Shown here: in pieces, positions 54,132 to 62,610 of the stretch
How positions within the stretch are numbered: position 1 is the first letter of the stretch
Layout of the letters: each line of letters opens with the position of its first letter
NCBI GenBank assembly: GCA_019749805.1
Contig: JAIEPH010000026.1
Span: 186,001-250,000 of the forward strand
Source: Mycobacteriaceae bacterium
Lineage (GTDB): Bacteria > Actinomycetota > Actinomycetes > Mycobacteriales > Mycobacteriaceae
Direction of reading: 5' to 3'
Length of the DNA: 64,000 bases
The notes under the pieces: model-generated
What the model was told of the DNA's origin: nothing
What the model saw: the letters and a program-made list of their open reading frames with translations, nothing else
Database searches by the model: none
Made by a program: the position numbers and the translations under genes

Positions 54132-54173
54132 CAAAGCCAAGAGCCCCCGATCACTCGGGGGCTCTTGGCTTTG
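54132..54173. terminator. Bidirectional intrinsic terminator between pstB and phoU
   Basis: A perfect 19-bp inverted repeat (54132-54150 with 54155-54173, arms starting CAAAGCCAAGAGCCCCCGA) around a 4-nt loop. A-rich and T-rich ends on both sides suit termination of both convergent operons. Confidence 0.9.
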
Positions 54174-54187
54174 AGGTGAAGTCGGCC

Positions 54188-54853
54188 TCAGCGTGACGCC
54201 AGCTGGTCTTCTTCTGGGAGGTTGCCGGTGGCCTGGAAGATGACCCGGCGGGCGATCTCGACCGCGTGATCGGCGAAGCGCTCGTAGAACCGGGACAGCA
54301 GCGTGACATCGACCGCGGCGGTGACGCCGTACTTCCACTCGCGGTCCATCAGCACGGTGAAGAGGTGGCGATGCAAATCGTCCATCGCATCGTCTTCTTC
54401 GCTGATCCGTGCCGCCTTCTCCGGATCGCGCGTAACGAGCACCTCCTGGGCGCTGTTACCCAATTCGACTGCCACCCGGCCCATTTCGGCGAAGTAACCG
54501 TTGACCTCTTCGGGCAGCGCATGCTGGGGATGGCGACGGCGGGCGATTTTGGCGACGTGCAGCGCCAGGGCGCCCATCCGATCGACGTCGGCGACGATCT
54601 GGATTGCCGTGACAATCGAGCGCAAATCGCCTGCCACCGGCGCCTGCAGCGCCAGCAGCACGAACGCGGCCTCCTCGGCGCGCGCGCTCATCGCGACGAT
54701 TTGCTCATGATCGCTGATCACCTGCTCGGCCAGAACGAGATCGGCCTGCAATAGGGCTTGGGTCGCACGCTCCATCGCCGCGCCGGCCAGCCCGCACATG
54801 TCGCCGAGCTGTCCAGATAGCTGATCCAACTGGTCGTGGTACGCGGTTCGCAT
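54188..54853 (-). CDS. phoU: Phosphate-signalling protein PhoU (PhoY2-like)
   Basis: A 221-residue protein of two three-helix bundles that represses Pho signalling through PstB and SenX3. Metal-type motifs of the family are present: [36 protein letters not shown] in the first half and [32 protein letters not shown] in the second. ATG 54853 follows a leaderless -10. Convergent with pstB, as PhoY2 (Rv0821c) is with phoT. PhoU homologues are tied to persister formation in mycobacteria. Confidence 0.95.
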   Translation of the reverse strand: MRTAYHDQLDQLSGQLGDMCGLAGAAMERATQALLQADLVLAEQVISDHEQIVAMSARAEEAAFVLLALQAPVAGDLRSIVTAIQIVADVDRMGALALHVAKIARRRHPQHALPEEVNGYFAEMGRVAVELGNSAQEVLVTRDPEKAARISEEDDAMDDLHRHLFTVLMDREWKYGVTAAVDVTLLSRFYERFADHAVEIARRVIFQATGNLPEEDQLASR

Positions 54854-54859
54854 ATGTCC

Positions 54860-54865
54860 ACCCTA
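54860..54865 (-). promoter_or_regulatory. -10 element of phoU (leaderless)
   Basis: Minus-strand TAGGGT ends 6 nt before ATG 54853. Confidence 0.6.
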
Positions 54866-54955
54866 CGGTCTGAGCTGCCGGAACGTCACGGCGTGCAGGG
54901 TGAACGCCAGGTGAATGGCGCATGCCGAAACGCCGACGAGGCTACGCGGACAGAA

Positions 54956-57073
54956 CTATTCGCAGGTCGTGTCGGCGGCGTTGGTGACGGTCAGATCCTC
55001 GGGCAGGTCGGTCGGTGTGCTGTCGGTGTCCCGCGCGACTTGGACCTGCACCGGCGATCCGCTTGAGGGCGGCGACGCCACCGAGTAGAAGTCGTTGCCG
55101 AGCACCACCTGAACGACGTCGCCGAGGTTGGTCGCGCGTTCGATGGTCGAGTTGGGGAACGACGCGGCAACGGTTGCCGCCGCCTGCTCGTTGCCCGGGG
55201 AGAAGAAGACCGTTGTGGTGTCCAGCGGACCGGGGTAATCGTCGGGCGTGATGACGTTGAAGCCATGCGTTTGGAGTTCGCCGGCAGCGGTCGCACCCAG
55301 CCCGTCTTCGCCTGTCGAATTCGACACCTGCACCGTGATGTCGGTCGGGTCGGTCGTGATCGTGTCGACGAGCTCGGTCGGTGCCGCGGCGTCCTGACTG
55401 GGTGTCTCGGTCTGGCTTTCGGGAGTGCCGGGCACCGGGGTGTTGTCGGCGTTCTTCTCCTCGGGCAGCGGATCGTCGTTGATGATCGCGTCGAAGATGG
55501 CCCGGTTGTCTTCTTCACGAAGATGCTCGTTGCCGTACTCGTCCATGTACCCCGTCGTCGGCACAGTCAGGAACGTGATCCGGCCCGCGGCGATGCCCTG
55601 AAGCGACTGGCCCAGGGTGACCAGGTCTTTGGTGTCCATGTTGTCGACATAGCTGTCATTGATGAACATGTTGACGACGTTGTTGAGCTTGTTGAGGGAG
55701 AAGAACACTTCCTTGGAGATCATCGAGCGCAGCAGCGAGGACAGGAAAAGCTGCTGACGCTTGATGCGGCCGTAGTCGCCGTTGACCTCGGTGGTCACCT
55801 GGCGGGCACGCACGTAGCTCAGCGCGGTATGGCCGTCGACCATCTGCCGGCCCGGGTTGGCCAGCACGGTGCCCAGCTCGTAGTCCTCCAGCGGGGTGGT
55901 GCTGCACACCTCTACACCGCCGAGTGCGTCGACCATCTTCGAGAAGCCCGCGAAATCCACTGCCATGAAGCGGTTTACGTATAGGCCGGACAACTTCTGA
56001 ACGACCTTCACCAGGCACTTCGGTCCACCGACGGCGTACGCGGAATTCAGCTTGTACTCGGTGTAGACCTTTTCGGCCCCGTACATGGGCGACTCGGGGT
56101 CGGTGATCGGGCCGTATTCCCCGGTCTTGGGGTCCCACGGCTCGCACTGCATGGGCTCGATGGCGAGGTCGCGCGGAAACGACACCGCCACAACACGTTC
56201 ACGGTTTGCGGGGATGTTCACCAGCATCACCGTGTCCGACCTCGCGCCTGCGGCCTCGTCGGTGGTGCCCGCACCCATGTCGACGTTTTCGCCCATGCGG
56301 CTGTCCACGCCGACGATCAAGAAGTTCTCGTCACCGAACTGTGCGTTCGGATCGAGGATGTCGCGGGAATCGGGATCGAGCGCGGAGATCCGGTTGAGCA
56401 TGTTGTTCTTCGCCGACTGCCACTGCCACGCCCCACCGGTGAGGGCAAGAGCGAGCACGGCGATCAGGGCGGTGACCACGCGCCCGACGATCATTGACCT
56501 GCGGTGGCCCCGAGACGGCTGATGCTCATCGGTTCGGCGACGGCCAGAACCGATATGAGACGGCGGCACGCGGCCGTGCCGATGGGTGAATGTCAGATCC
56601 GGCAGGTCGATCCCGACGGCTGGGATGATCTCGGTGTCGTAGTCCTCGACCTCAGGAAGTTCGGCGGCCGCCTCATGAGGCTCGATGTCGGGTTCGACGG
56701 GCCGCTCGTGCCGGCCGTACGCCGGCACGGCATCGATGACCTCGGTAGGCGGAGACGGCGGGGATTCGGCCGACGGAGGCGGGGTGAGTTCGGGCCGGTG
56801 TCGCTTCAGCTCCGCTGGGACGGCCTCGTCGCCGTTGAGCTTGGCGATGAGGTCGGCGACCGTCACCCCGTCGGTGTGGTTACCGGCGGCGGACGCCGAT
56901 GGCTCCTCGGTTGGCGCATCGTCGTCGGACACGTGTGCGCGCTCCCACGGCGCGGCGCCTGGTGGCGGCTGAGATCTTCGGGTATGCCATTGATAGGTCT
57001 CGGACTGGTCGTCCGGCGACGACGAGGCACCCCGGCCATGGCGGCCAGGAGTGGCGTTGTCGCCGTCACTCAT
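54956..57073 (-). CDS. LytR-CpsA-Psr (LCP) family cell-wall ligase with LytR_C domain
   Basis: A 705-residue membrane-anchored protein. A cytoplasmic, Pro/Glu-rich N-terminus of ~200 residues precedes one helix (VVTALIAVLALALTGGAW), then the LCP domain with FLIVGVDSRMGE, ARSDTVMLVNIPANRERVVAVSFPRD and HTALSYVRARQ. The C-terminal LytR_C domain (ITVQVSNSTGEDGLGATAAGELQ) and a short tail follow. LCP enzymes attach arabinogalactan to peptidoglycan via phosphodiester transfer. Synteny: Rv0822c. The long disordered cytoplasmic tail could be a regulatory (phosphorylation) region. A candidate -10 TACGAT lies at 57217-57212. Confidence 0.93.
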   Translation of the reverse strand: MSDGDNATPGRHGRGASSSPDDQSETYQWHTRRSQPPPGAAPWERAHVSDDDAPTEEPSASAAGNHTDGVTVADLIAKLNGDEAVPAELKRHRPELTPPPSAESPPSPPTEVIDAVPAYGRHERPVEPDIEPHEAAAELPEVEDYDTEIIPAVGIDLPDLTFTHRHGRVPPSHIGSGRRRTDEHQPSRGHRRSMIVGRVVTALIAVLALALTGGAWQWQSAKNNMLNRISALDPDSRDILDPNAQFGDENFLIVGVDSRMGENVDMGAGTTDEAAGARSDTVMLVNIPANRERVVAVSFPRDLAIEPMQCEPWDPKTGEYGPITDPESPMYGAEKVYTEYKLNSAYAVGGPKCLVKVVQKLSGLYVNRFMAVDFAGFSKMVDALGGVEVCSTTPLEDYELGTVLANPGRQMVDGHTALSYVRARQVTTEVNGDYGRIKRQQLFLSSLLRSMISKEVFFSLNKLNNVVNMFINDSYVDNMDTKDLVTLGQSLQGIAAGRITFLTVPTTGYMDEYGNEHLREEDNRAIFDAIINDDPLPEEKNADNTPVPGTPESQTETPSQDAAAPTELVDTITTDPTDITVQVSNSTGEDGLGATAAGELQTHGFNVITPDDYPGPLDTTTVFFSPGNEQAAATVAASFPNSTIERATNLGDVVQVVLGNDFYSVASPPSSGSPVQVQVARDTDSTPTDLPEDLTVTNAADTTCE

Positions 57074-57242
57074 CCTTCTACCGGCCTCCGACTCATCAAC
57101 CGCCGCGCGCGACGTTGGGCTCCGATGTACCCGGTGCTTCCCTAGAGGTCACAGCACCCAGCAGCAATCAAGTGGCCCCGACGTTGGAGCCGACTTACGA
57201 ACGAGACTCATATCGTACTGAGACATCCTGAGAGATGTGATG

Positions 57243-57274
57243 TCAGAGTCGTCTCAGGTGGGAGACGACTCTGA
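57243..57274. terminator. Terminator hairpin after dus
   Basis: TCAGAGTCGTCTC (57243-57255) and GAGACGACTCTGA (57262-57274) form a perfect 13-bp stem with a 6-nt loop, 6 bp beyond the dus stop. It separates the desA1-dus unit from the LCP gene promoter region. Nothing else is seen in 57074-57211. Confidence 0.8.
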
Positions 57275-57280
57275 GACGGA

Positions 57281-58435
57281 CTAACCTCCTGAATGCATGA
57301 CCTCGGCGCCCGCTGGGACGGTGCAGTCGTCGGGGTCTGTTAGCCAGCCCTCGGGTAGTGACACCGCGGCAGGTGAGCCCTGCCGCCCCCGCGGCCCCTC
57401 TGCCGCGGCGGGGAACTCGATGTTCTGGTCGAGCTCCTGGAGCAGGCTCCGCAGTTCCTCCAGCGATTTGACCAGCGCCAACGCGCGCCGCAGGTCCGCA
57501 CCGGCGGGGAAGCCGTGCAGGTACCAGGCGACGTGCTTGCGGATGTCCCGCATACCCTTGTCCTCGCCGAAATGCGCGGCGAGCAGTTCGCCGTGGCGCA
57601 GGATTATCGCCGCGACCTGGCCCAGTGTCGGCGGGTTGGCGGCGGGCGTGCCGGCGAATGCGGCCGACAATTCGGCGAACAACCAAGGACGACCAAGGCA
57701 CCCCCGACCGATGACAACGCCGTCGCAACCGGTCGCATCCATCATCGCCAGCGCATCGGTGGCTTCGAAGATGTCACCGTTGCCGAGCACAGGAACCGTC
57801 GTGACGTGCTGTTTCAGCGCGGCGATCTGCTCCCAGTCCGCCTCGCCGGAGTATCGCTGTGCCGCAGTGCGCGCATGAAGCGCGACGGCGGCGGCGCCCT
57901 CATCGGCGGCGATCCGGCCGGCGTCGAGGTGGGTGTGATGAGAGTCATCGATCCCGATCCGGAATTTCACCGTCACCGGGATGTCGGTGCCTTCGGTGGC
58001 GCGCACCGCGGCGGCCACGATCTGGCCGAACAGCCTGCGCTTGTACGGCAGTGCCGCCCCGCCACCGCGTCGGGTGACCTTGGGGACCGGGCAGCCGAAG
58101 TTCATGTCGATGTGATCGGCCAGGCCCTCGTCGACGATCATCTTCGCGGCCAGATAGGTGTTGTGCGGATCAACGGAGTACAGCTGAAGCGATCGCGGCG
58201 TCTCGTCGTCGGCGAAGGTGACCATGTGCATGGTCGACGGATGGCGCTCGACGAGTGCCCGCGCAGTCACCATCTCGCATACGTAAAGCCCGCTGACGGT
58301 GCCGGCCCTGGCCATTTCCAGCTCGCGGCACAGCGTGCGGAAGGCGACGTTGGTGACGCCCGCCATCGGTGCCAGCACGACGGGGCTGCGCAGCGCTATG
58401 GAACCGATCTGCAGGGCTGGGCGGGCGTCGGTCAG
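57281..58435 (-). CDS. dus: tRNA-dihydrouridine synthase
   Basis: An FMN enzyme reducing uridines in tRNA D-loops; about 384 residues. SPVVLAPMAGVTNVAFRTLCRE opens the TIM barrel, IDMNFGCPVPKVTRRGGGAAL holds the catalytic Cys, and VKFRIGIDDSHHTH, ALHARTAAQRYSGEADW and GNGDIFEATDALAMM complete the FMN/tRNA site. There is no ATG/GTG/TTG before the conserved strand: the only plausible initiator is CTG 58435, which overlaps the desA1 stop as CTGA; GTG at VLAPMAG would delete the first strand. Synteny Rv0823c. Confidence 0.9.
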   Translation of the reverse strand: MTDARPALQIGSIALRSPVVLAPMAGVTNVAFRTLCRELEMARAGTVSGLYVCEMVTARALVERHPSTMHMVTFADDETPRSLQLYSVDPHNTYLAAKMIVDEGLADHIDMNFGCPVPKVTRRGGGAALPYKRRLFGQIVAAAVRATEGTDIPVTVKFRIGIDDSHHTHLDAGRIAADEGAAAVALHARTAAQRYSGEADWEQIAALKQHVTTVPVLGNGDIFEATDALAMMDATGCDGVVIGRGCLGRPWLFAELSAAFAGTPAANPPTLGQVAAIILRHGELLAAHFGEDKGMRDIRKHVAWYLHGFPAGADLRRALALVKSLEELRSLLQELDQNIEFPAAAEGPRGRQGSPAAVSLPEGWLTDPDDCTVPAGAEVMHSGG

Positions 58436-59445
58436 GACGCTGATGAGGCCACCAGGAGGTTCTTGGCGGCCTTCTTCTCGGCCACCTTCGCGATGCGTTC
58501 GAGCCTGCGTTGTTTGGCGATCTCGAACTTCACGCAGGTGTCTTCGAGCTCCTCGACGTGGGCGGCCAGCTCGTCGCGCAGCCGGGCGGCGCCACCGGTG
58601 AAGTCGTCGCGTTCGAAGATGCGCCACTTCTTGAGTACCGGCATCACCACATCATCGAGATGGATGCGCGGGTCGTAGACACCGCCGGAGGCGATGGTGA
58701 CAGCCTTACGCCGGAAGTCCGGGATCGTGTATCCGGGCATCTTGAAGTTGGTCAGCACCTTGTGCAGCGAGCGCATCGCCTGGTTGGGGGCAATATCGAA
58801 CCCAGCAGCCGAGACGTCGCGGTAGAAGATCATGTGCAGGTTCTCGTCGGCCGAAACCCGTTGCAGCAGTTGGTCGGCGACGGTCTCGTTGCAGGCCTTG
58901 CCGGTGTTGCGGTGCGACACGCGGGTGGCCAATTCCTGGAACGTCACGTAGATGACGGAGTCGAACAGGGAGTCGGCGAACAGGTCGGCGTCGCCCTCCA
59001 ACTGCTGGTTCTGGCCCGGGGAGAATCCGCGGGTCACCTGTTCCAGGCGCAGCTGCTCGAGCTCGACGGGATCGATCGCACGGGTGACGACCAGATAATC
59101 GCGCAACGCGATGCCGTGCCGGTTCTCCTCGGCGGTCCAGCGGTTCACCCAGAAGCCCCACGGTCCGTCCATGCTGAAGTTCATCGCGATCTCGCGGTGA
59201 TAGGACGGCAGGTTGTCCTCGGTCAACAGGTTGGTCAGCATCGCGACCTGGGCGACCTCGGACAGCTTCGACTCTTCGGGATCCCAGTCCTTGCCGCCGA
59301 GTGCGTAATAGTTCTTGCCGTCCGACCACGGGATGTAGTCGTGCGGATTCCAGTCCTTACGCATGGTCAGGTGCCGGTTGACGTTCTTCTCGACCACTGG
59401 CTCGAGCTCGGTGAGCAGCTGTAGGTCGGTCAGGTCTTTCGACAT
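58432..59445 (-). CDS. desA1: Acyl-[ACP] desaturase DesA1
   Basis: A 337-residue di-iron desaturase that introduces a double bond into acyl-ACP, needed for mycolic acid synthesis. The helical bundle carries both iron motifs, TAEENRHG and SADENLHMIF, with two more acids in EIAMNFSMDGPWGF and TFQELATRVSHRN. The C-terminus is Lys/Ala-rich. A GGGAGGGG site precedes ATG 59445. Synteny Rv0824c. Its stop overlaps dus (CTGA). The protein is essential in M. smegmatis and transcriptionally controlled by MadR; possible operator sequences are noted upstream. Confidence 0.95.
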   Translation of the reverse strand: MSKDLTDLQLLTELEPVVEKNVNRHLTMRKDWNPHDYIPWSDGKNYYALGGKDWDPEESKLSEVAQVAMLTNLLTEDNLPSYHREIAMNFSMDGPWGFWVNRWTAEENRHGIALRDYLVVTRAIDPVELEQLRLEQVTRGFSPGQNQQLEGDADLFADSLFDSVIYVTFQELATRVSHRNTGKACNETVADQLLQRVSADENLHMIFYRDVSAAGFDIAPNQAMRSLHKVLTNFKMPGYTIPDFRRKAVTIASGGVYDPRIHLDDVVMPVLKKWRIFERDDFTGGAARLRDELAAHVEELEDTCVKFEIAKQRRLERIAKVAEKKAAKNLLVASSAS

Positions 59446-59483
59446 GGCCCCTCCCAAGTTATCTGTACCTGTTGGTTGCACTC

Positions 59484-59489
59484 AATATA
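59484..59489 (-). promoter_or_regulatory. Candidate -10 element of desA1
   Basis: Minus-strand TATATT, ~40 nt before ATG 59445, inside ACAGATATATTGAG. ACAGATA recurs ~30 nt further downstream in the leader, a direct repeat that might mark a regulator site. Confidence 0.4.
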
Positions 59490-59629
59490 TCTGTGCCCCG
59501 CGGTGACATTCAAGTCACCACGCATGGTGTCACATAAGCCACACAGGACCCACGTGTGCTGGCTAGTATTTCGCCGGGCAACAATTGCAGCCCATTTGCC
59601 AGGCGCAGACGACTAAGAGGACGCACTCA

Positions 59630-60067
59630 GTGAACATGCTCAAAATCGTTGTCGGTGGGATGGCCGCGGCGGTGGTGGCCGGTACCGGTATGTGTCTGGG
59701 GTCGGGCACTGCGAACGCCGCCCCGGAGGTGGTCGACCGCACCTATAACGACGCCAAGCGGATCATCCAGCAGGCGGGCGGCACCGCTGTCATCGCGACG
59801 CGGACAGGTGCCGGTCTGGAAGACGGGAAATGCCTTGTGATGAACGCCTGGGACGCGGGTTATCAGCGCATTGTCCGCGGCGGTATGCGGGCTAACAACG
59901 AGGTGCTGCTCGCCCTCAACTGCAACGGCGTTCTGGCAGGCCCGGGCTCCTCGGGCAACTCCTTGGCGAGCCCGGTCGGTCGCGAGGCAAAGCTGAAAGC
60001 CGAGCAGGAAGCCGCGAAGCGGGCAGCGCAGCAGAGGCAGGCCGAAGCGGCTGCCTCCAACGGCTAG
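59630..60067 (+). CDS. Secreted PASTA-like small protein, copy 1
   Basis: A 145-residue exported protein. The signal peptide LKIVVGGMAAAVVAGTGMCLGSGTANAAP is cleaved at ANA. The mature part APEVVDRTYNDAKRIIQQAGGTAVIATRTGAGLEDGKCLVMNAWD has the strand-helix-strand arrangement of a PASTA-like domain. A charged coiled-coil-like tail (GREAKLKAEQEAAKRAAQQRQAEAAA) follows. GTG 59630 has AAGAGGA at 59615-59621. It is a paralogue of the next gene (shared VVGD/VVDR...YxDA...GG.AVIA.R.G...C.V.NAWDA pattern). Function unknown. Confidence 0.82.
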   Translation: MNMLKIVVGGMAAAVVAGTGMCLGSGTANAAPEVVDRTYNDAKRIIQQAGGTAVIATRTGAGLEDGKCLVMNAWDAGYQRIVRGGMRANNEVLLALNCNGVLAGPGSSGNSLASPVGREAKLKAEQEAAKRAAQQRQAEAAASNG

Positions 60068-60155
60068 TCTCCCCCGGTAGCGGCCCCGACCGGGAGGCCA
60101 TAAGCTACGGTCATCAACCATTTTGAGGTTCATTGACTGTGGAGGTCGGGCGCAC

Positions 60156-60581
60156 GTGAAGAAGCTCATCGTTCTAGGGGCCGGCTCGGCGTTTGCCGTC
60201 GCGGCAGCCTCGTCTCTGTTGTTCGGGGCGGGCAGCGCGTCAGCCGCCCCTGATGTCGTGGGCGACAAGTACTCGGATGCTCAAGAGGCGATCCAGGAGA
60301 GCGGCGGTTCCGCGGTCGTCGCGTCGCGGTTCGGCGACAAGCTCGACGAGGGCGATTGCATCGTGACCAACGCATGGGACGCATCGTTCCTGCGTATCGA
60401 CTCTTCCGACGATTCTCAGGTCAACGTCGTGCTGAACTGCAGCGGCGCCTACGCCACTGCGACCAACCCCGGCACTTCTGTGCAGCATCCGCTCGGCCGC
60501 GAGGCCAAGTCGGAGGCCGAGAAGGAAGCCGCGGAGCAGGAAGAGCAGGAGCTCGCCGGGCCTGAGATCCCCGACAACTAG
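60156..60581 (+). CDS. Secreted PASTA-like small protein, copy 2
   Basis: A 141-residue paralogue of the preceding gene. Signal peptide KKLIVLGAGSAFAVAAASSLLFGAGSASAAP; mature DVVGDKYSDAQEAIQESGGSAVVASRFGDKLDEGDCIVTNAWDASFLR, conserved cysteines (GDCIV, LNCSG) and an acidic tail (GREAKSEAEKEAAEQEEQEL) where copy 1 is basic. GGAGG (60141-60145) precedes GTG 60156. The two probably arose by tandem duplication and diverged in tail charge. Convergent with the TetR gene. Confidence 0.82.
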   Translation: MKKLIVLGAGSAFAVAAASSLLFGAGSASAAPDVVGDKYSDAQEAIQESGGSAVVASRFGDKLDEGDCIVTNAWDASFLRIDSSDDSQVNVVLNCSGAYATATNPGTSVQHPLGREAKSEAEKEAAEQEEQELAGPEIPDN

Positions 60582-60584
60582 GGG

Positions 60585-61169
60585 TCAGTAGCTCGATACT
60601 CGGCTGACCAGCATCTCGACGCAGTAATCGATGAACTGCTCGCGTGAGGCTGCGAGCCTGCCGTTCAAGTAGGCGGTGAACAAGGCCGTCAGCGCGCCGA
60701 TCAGTCCGGTGGCCACCATGGCTGCCTGGACGGGGTCCCCGATGCGCGTCAGCTTGCGCTGCACGAGTTCGATAAAGCTCGGCATCCATTCGGCGCCCGA
60801 GCGGGTCAGTACCGGTTCCTTCTCGGGCGCCAGCAGCAGAACACGGCCGCGTGCTGGATCGTCGACCATGAGCGCGACGAACTGCTCGACCGCGTCGCGC
60901 GGGGTTTTCGCCGTGGTCAGCGTGGACATGGCCCGCGCGCAGACGTCGTCGTAGACCGCGCGGACGAACTCCTCCCGGTCGGTGAAGCTCTCGTAGAAGT
61001 AGCGTTCGGTCAGCCCGGCCGACTGGCACACCCCGCGCACCGTCAGGGCCGGCCCCTGCGCGCCACCGAGACGTGCGACGCCTGCGGCGATCAGCTCGTC
61101 GCGGCGCAATGCCTGCCGGTCCTCCAGGGGTACACCGGACCACCGGCCCCGTCGTTGACCCGACGCCAC
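60585..61169 (-). CDS. TetR-family regulator, divergent from the MpaB-like gene
   Basis: A 194-residue repressor. LEDRQALRRDELIAAGVARLGGAQGPALTVRGVCQSAGLTERYFYESFTDREEFVRAVYDDV is the helix-turn-helix domain. The ligand domain includes RVLLLAPEKEPVLTRSGAEWM and IGALTALFTAYLNGRL, like actinobacterial TetR regulators of fatty-acid or steroid-type ligands. GTG 61169 has AGGAGGG upstream. Three GTCAGAT-type half-sites lie in the shared intergenic region with the divergent oxygenase-like gene. The slot equals Rv0825c. Confidence 0.85.
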   Translation of the reverse strand: MASGQRRGRWSGVPLEDRQALRRDELIAAGVARLGGAQGPALTVRGVCQSAGLTERYFYESFTDREEFVRAVYDDVCARAMSTLTTAKTPRDAVEQFVALMVDDPARGRVLLLAPEKEPVLTRSGAEWMPSFIELVQRKLTRIGDPVQAAMVATGLIGALTALFTAYLNGRLAASREQFIDYCVEMLVSRVSSY

Positions 61170-61187
61170 ATCCCTCCTAGACTTGAT

Positions 61188-61223
61188 TCTGACAACGCGT
61201 GTAGTCAGATTTGGTGATCTGAC
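61188..61223. promoter_or_regulatory. TetR operator: three phased half-sites
   Basis: TCTGAC (61188-61193), GTCAGAT (61204-61210) and ATCTGAC (61217-61223). The second and third form a perfect 7-bp palindrome with 6-nt spacer, the first and second a 6-bp palindrome with 10-nt spacer. They lie between the divergent TetR and MpaB-like genes. Confidence 0.65.
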
Positions 61224-61242
61224 TGGATGGGAAGCTTCATCA

Positions 61243-62250
61243 GTGACTCAAGATACGTCCGCTGCCTGCCCGGTGACCAGCGAGGCCGCTCCCGTGACGG
61301 CGGGGTGCCCTGTTTCGTCGAATGGATATGACGCCCTGCCGCAGCCGCTGGGGCCCGACTCGCTGACGTGGAAGTACTTCGGTCGGTGGACGGGAATGCT
61401 GCAGGGGCCCTGGGCCGGTTCGATGCAGAACATGCATCCACAGCTGGGTGCCGCGGTCCAAGAGCACTCGATCTTCTTCATGGAACGGATGCCGCGGCTG
61501 TTCCGGTCGGTGTATCCGATCGGCGGCGTGGTGTTCGACGGTGACCGTGCGCCCCAGACCGGGGCTCAGGTCCGTGACTATCACGTCGGGATCAAGGGCG
61601 TCGACGATCAGGGGCGTCGCTACAGCGCGCTGAACCCCGACGTTTTCTATTGGGCACACGCGACGTTCTTCAAGTCGACGCTGCTGGCGGCGGAATGGCT
61701 CGGCGGCGGGCTCACGGAGGCGCAGAAACGGCAGCTGTTCGACGAGCACATCGTGTGGTATCGGATGTACGGCATGAGCATGCGGCCGGTGCCGGATTCG
61801 TGGGAGGAATTCCAGGAGTACTGGGATCACATGTGCCACAACGTGTTGGAGAACAACTGGGCCGCACGCGAGGTGCTCGATCTGTCATCGATGCCAAAGC
61901 ACCCCTCGCTGGACTGGATGCCCGACTGGATGTGGAAGCTGAACATCGCGGGGATGCAGCGGTTCTTCAACTTCACGACCGTCGGCCTGTTCGATCCGGC
62001 GGTGCGTGACCTGATGGGCTACACCTGGACGCCCCGCCAGGAGCGCCTGCACAAACTGTTCGGCAAGGCGGTGTATCACGTCGTCAAGCTGCTGCCCAAG
62101 CGCATGATGATGCACCCGCGCAAGCGATCTGCGTGGGATCGTGCCAGCGGCCGACTGCCCGCGGACTCACCGTTGGTCGAGACGCCGGCGCGCAATCTTC
62201 CGCCGGTGGAGTACCGCGATAACCCGCATTACTACTCGCCGAAGGTCTGA
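61243..62250 (+). CDS. DUF2236 / MpaB-like oxygenase-family protein (Rv0826-like)
   Basis: A 335-residue protein of the DUF2236 family (latex clearing protein / MpaB relatives), putative haem or metal oxygenases or rubber-degradation-like enzymes of unknown substrate. Conserved parts: GPDSLTWKYFGRWTGMLQGPWAGSMQNMHPQLGAAVQEHS, VFYWAHATFFKSTLLAAEWLGG and LFDEHIVWYRMYGMSMRPVPDSWEEF. GTG 61243 is used; the open frame to 61183 overlaps the operator. Divergent from and presumably controlled by the TetR gene. The slot equals Rv0826. Confidence 0.88.
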   Translation: MTQDTSAACPVTSEAAPVTAGCPVSSNGYDALPQPLGPDSLTWKYFGRWTGMLQGPWAGSMQNMHPQLGAAVQEHSIFFMERMPRLFRSVYPIGGVVFDGDRAPQTGAQVRDYHVGIKGVDDQGRRYSALNPDVFYWAHATFFKSTLLAAEWLGGGLTEAQKRQLFDEHIVWYRMYGMSMRPVPDSWEEFQEYWDHMCHNVLENNWAAREVLDLSSMPKHPSLDWMPDWMWKLNIAGMQRFFNFTTVGLFDPAVRDLMGYTWTPRQERLHKLFGKAVYHVVKLLPKRMMMHPRKRSAWDRASGRLPADSPLVETPARNLPPVEYRDNPHYYSPKV

Positions 62251-62259
62251 GACCTTACG

Positions 62260-62610
62260 TCAGACGGTGTGATCCGTCCATGCCACACCGTCGAAATACC
62301 TGATCCGGCAACGGTTTTGCGGATCCGGAAACCAGCCCGCCTGCACTGGGGGATACCTGCCGAATACGCCGCGCGCATCGCCGCGCAGGCTCAACCGGTA
62401 TTCGTAGTCGGCGCGGGCACGTAGGCCGGCATCGCGGACGGCGAGCGCTCGCCTGCGGTGATGGACGAACAAGAACAACCCGAGGATCGCCGTGACCGCG
62501 AACGCTTCGTACCAGCCGTTTGCGAGCCACCAGAATGTCACCAGCGCGGCGACGCCGGTGACGACCCGGTGGCGCCGCCAAAATGCGCGTCGGGCCTGGT
62601 TGTAGAGCAC
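62260..62610 (-). CDS. Small membrane protein with DUF2510 domain
   Basis: A 116-residue protein. One or two helices (VVTGVAALVTFWWLANGWYEAFAVTAILGLFLFV) are followed by a cytoplasmic basic region (HHRRRALAVRDAGL) and a C-terminal DUF2510 module: AGWFPDPQNRCRIRYFDGVAWTDHT, with the W-x-W-style aromatic pattern GWxPDP...RYFDGxxWT. DUF2510 modules are frequent in actinobacterial membrane proteins; role unknown. GTG 62610 is the start. The region 62611-62813 beyond it holds no convincing gene. Confidence 0.82.
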   Translation of the reverse strand: MLYNQARRAFWRRHRVVTGVAALVTFWWLANGWYEAFAVTAILGLFLFVHHRRRALAVRDAGLRARADYEYRLSLRGDARGVFGRYPPVQAGWFPDPQNRCRIRYFDGVAWTDHTV

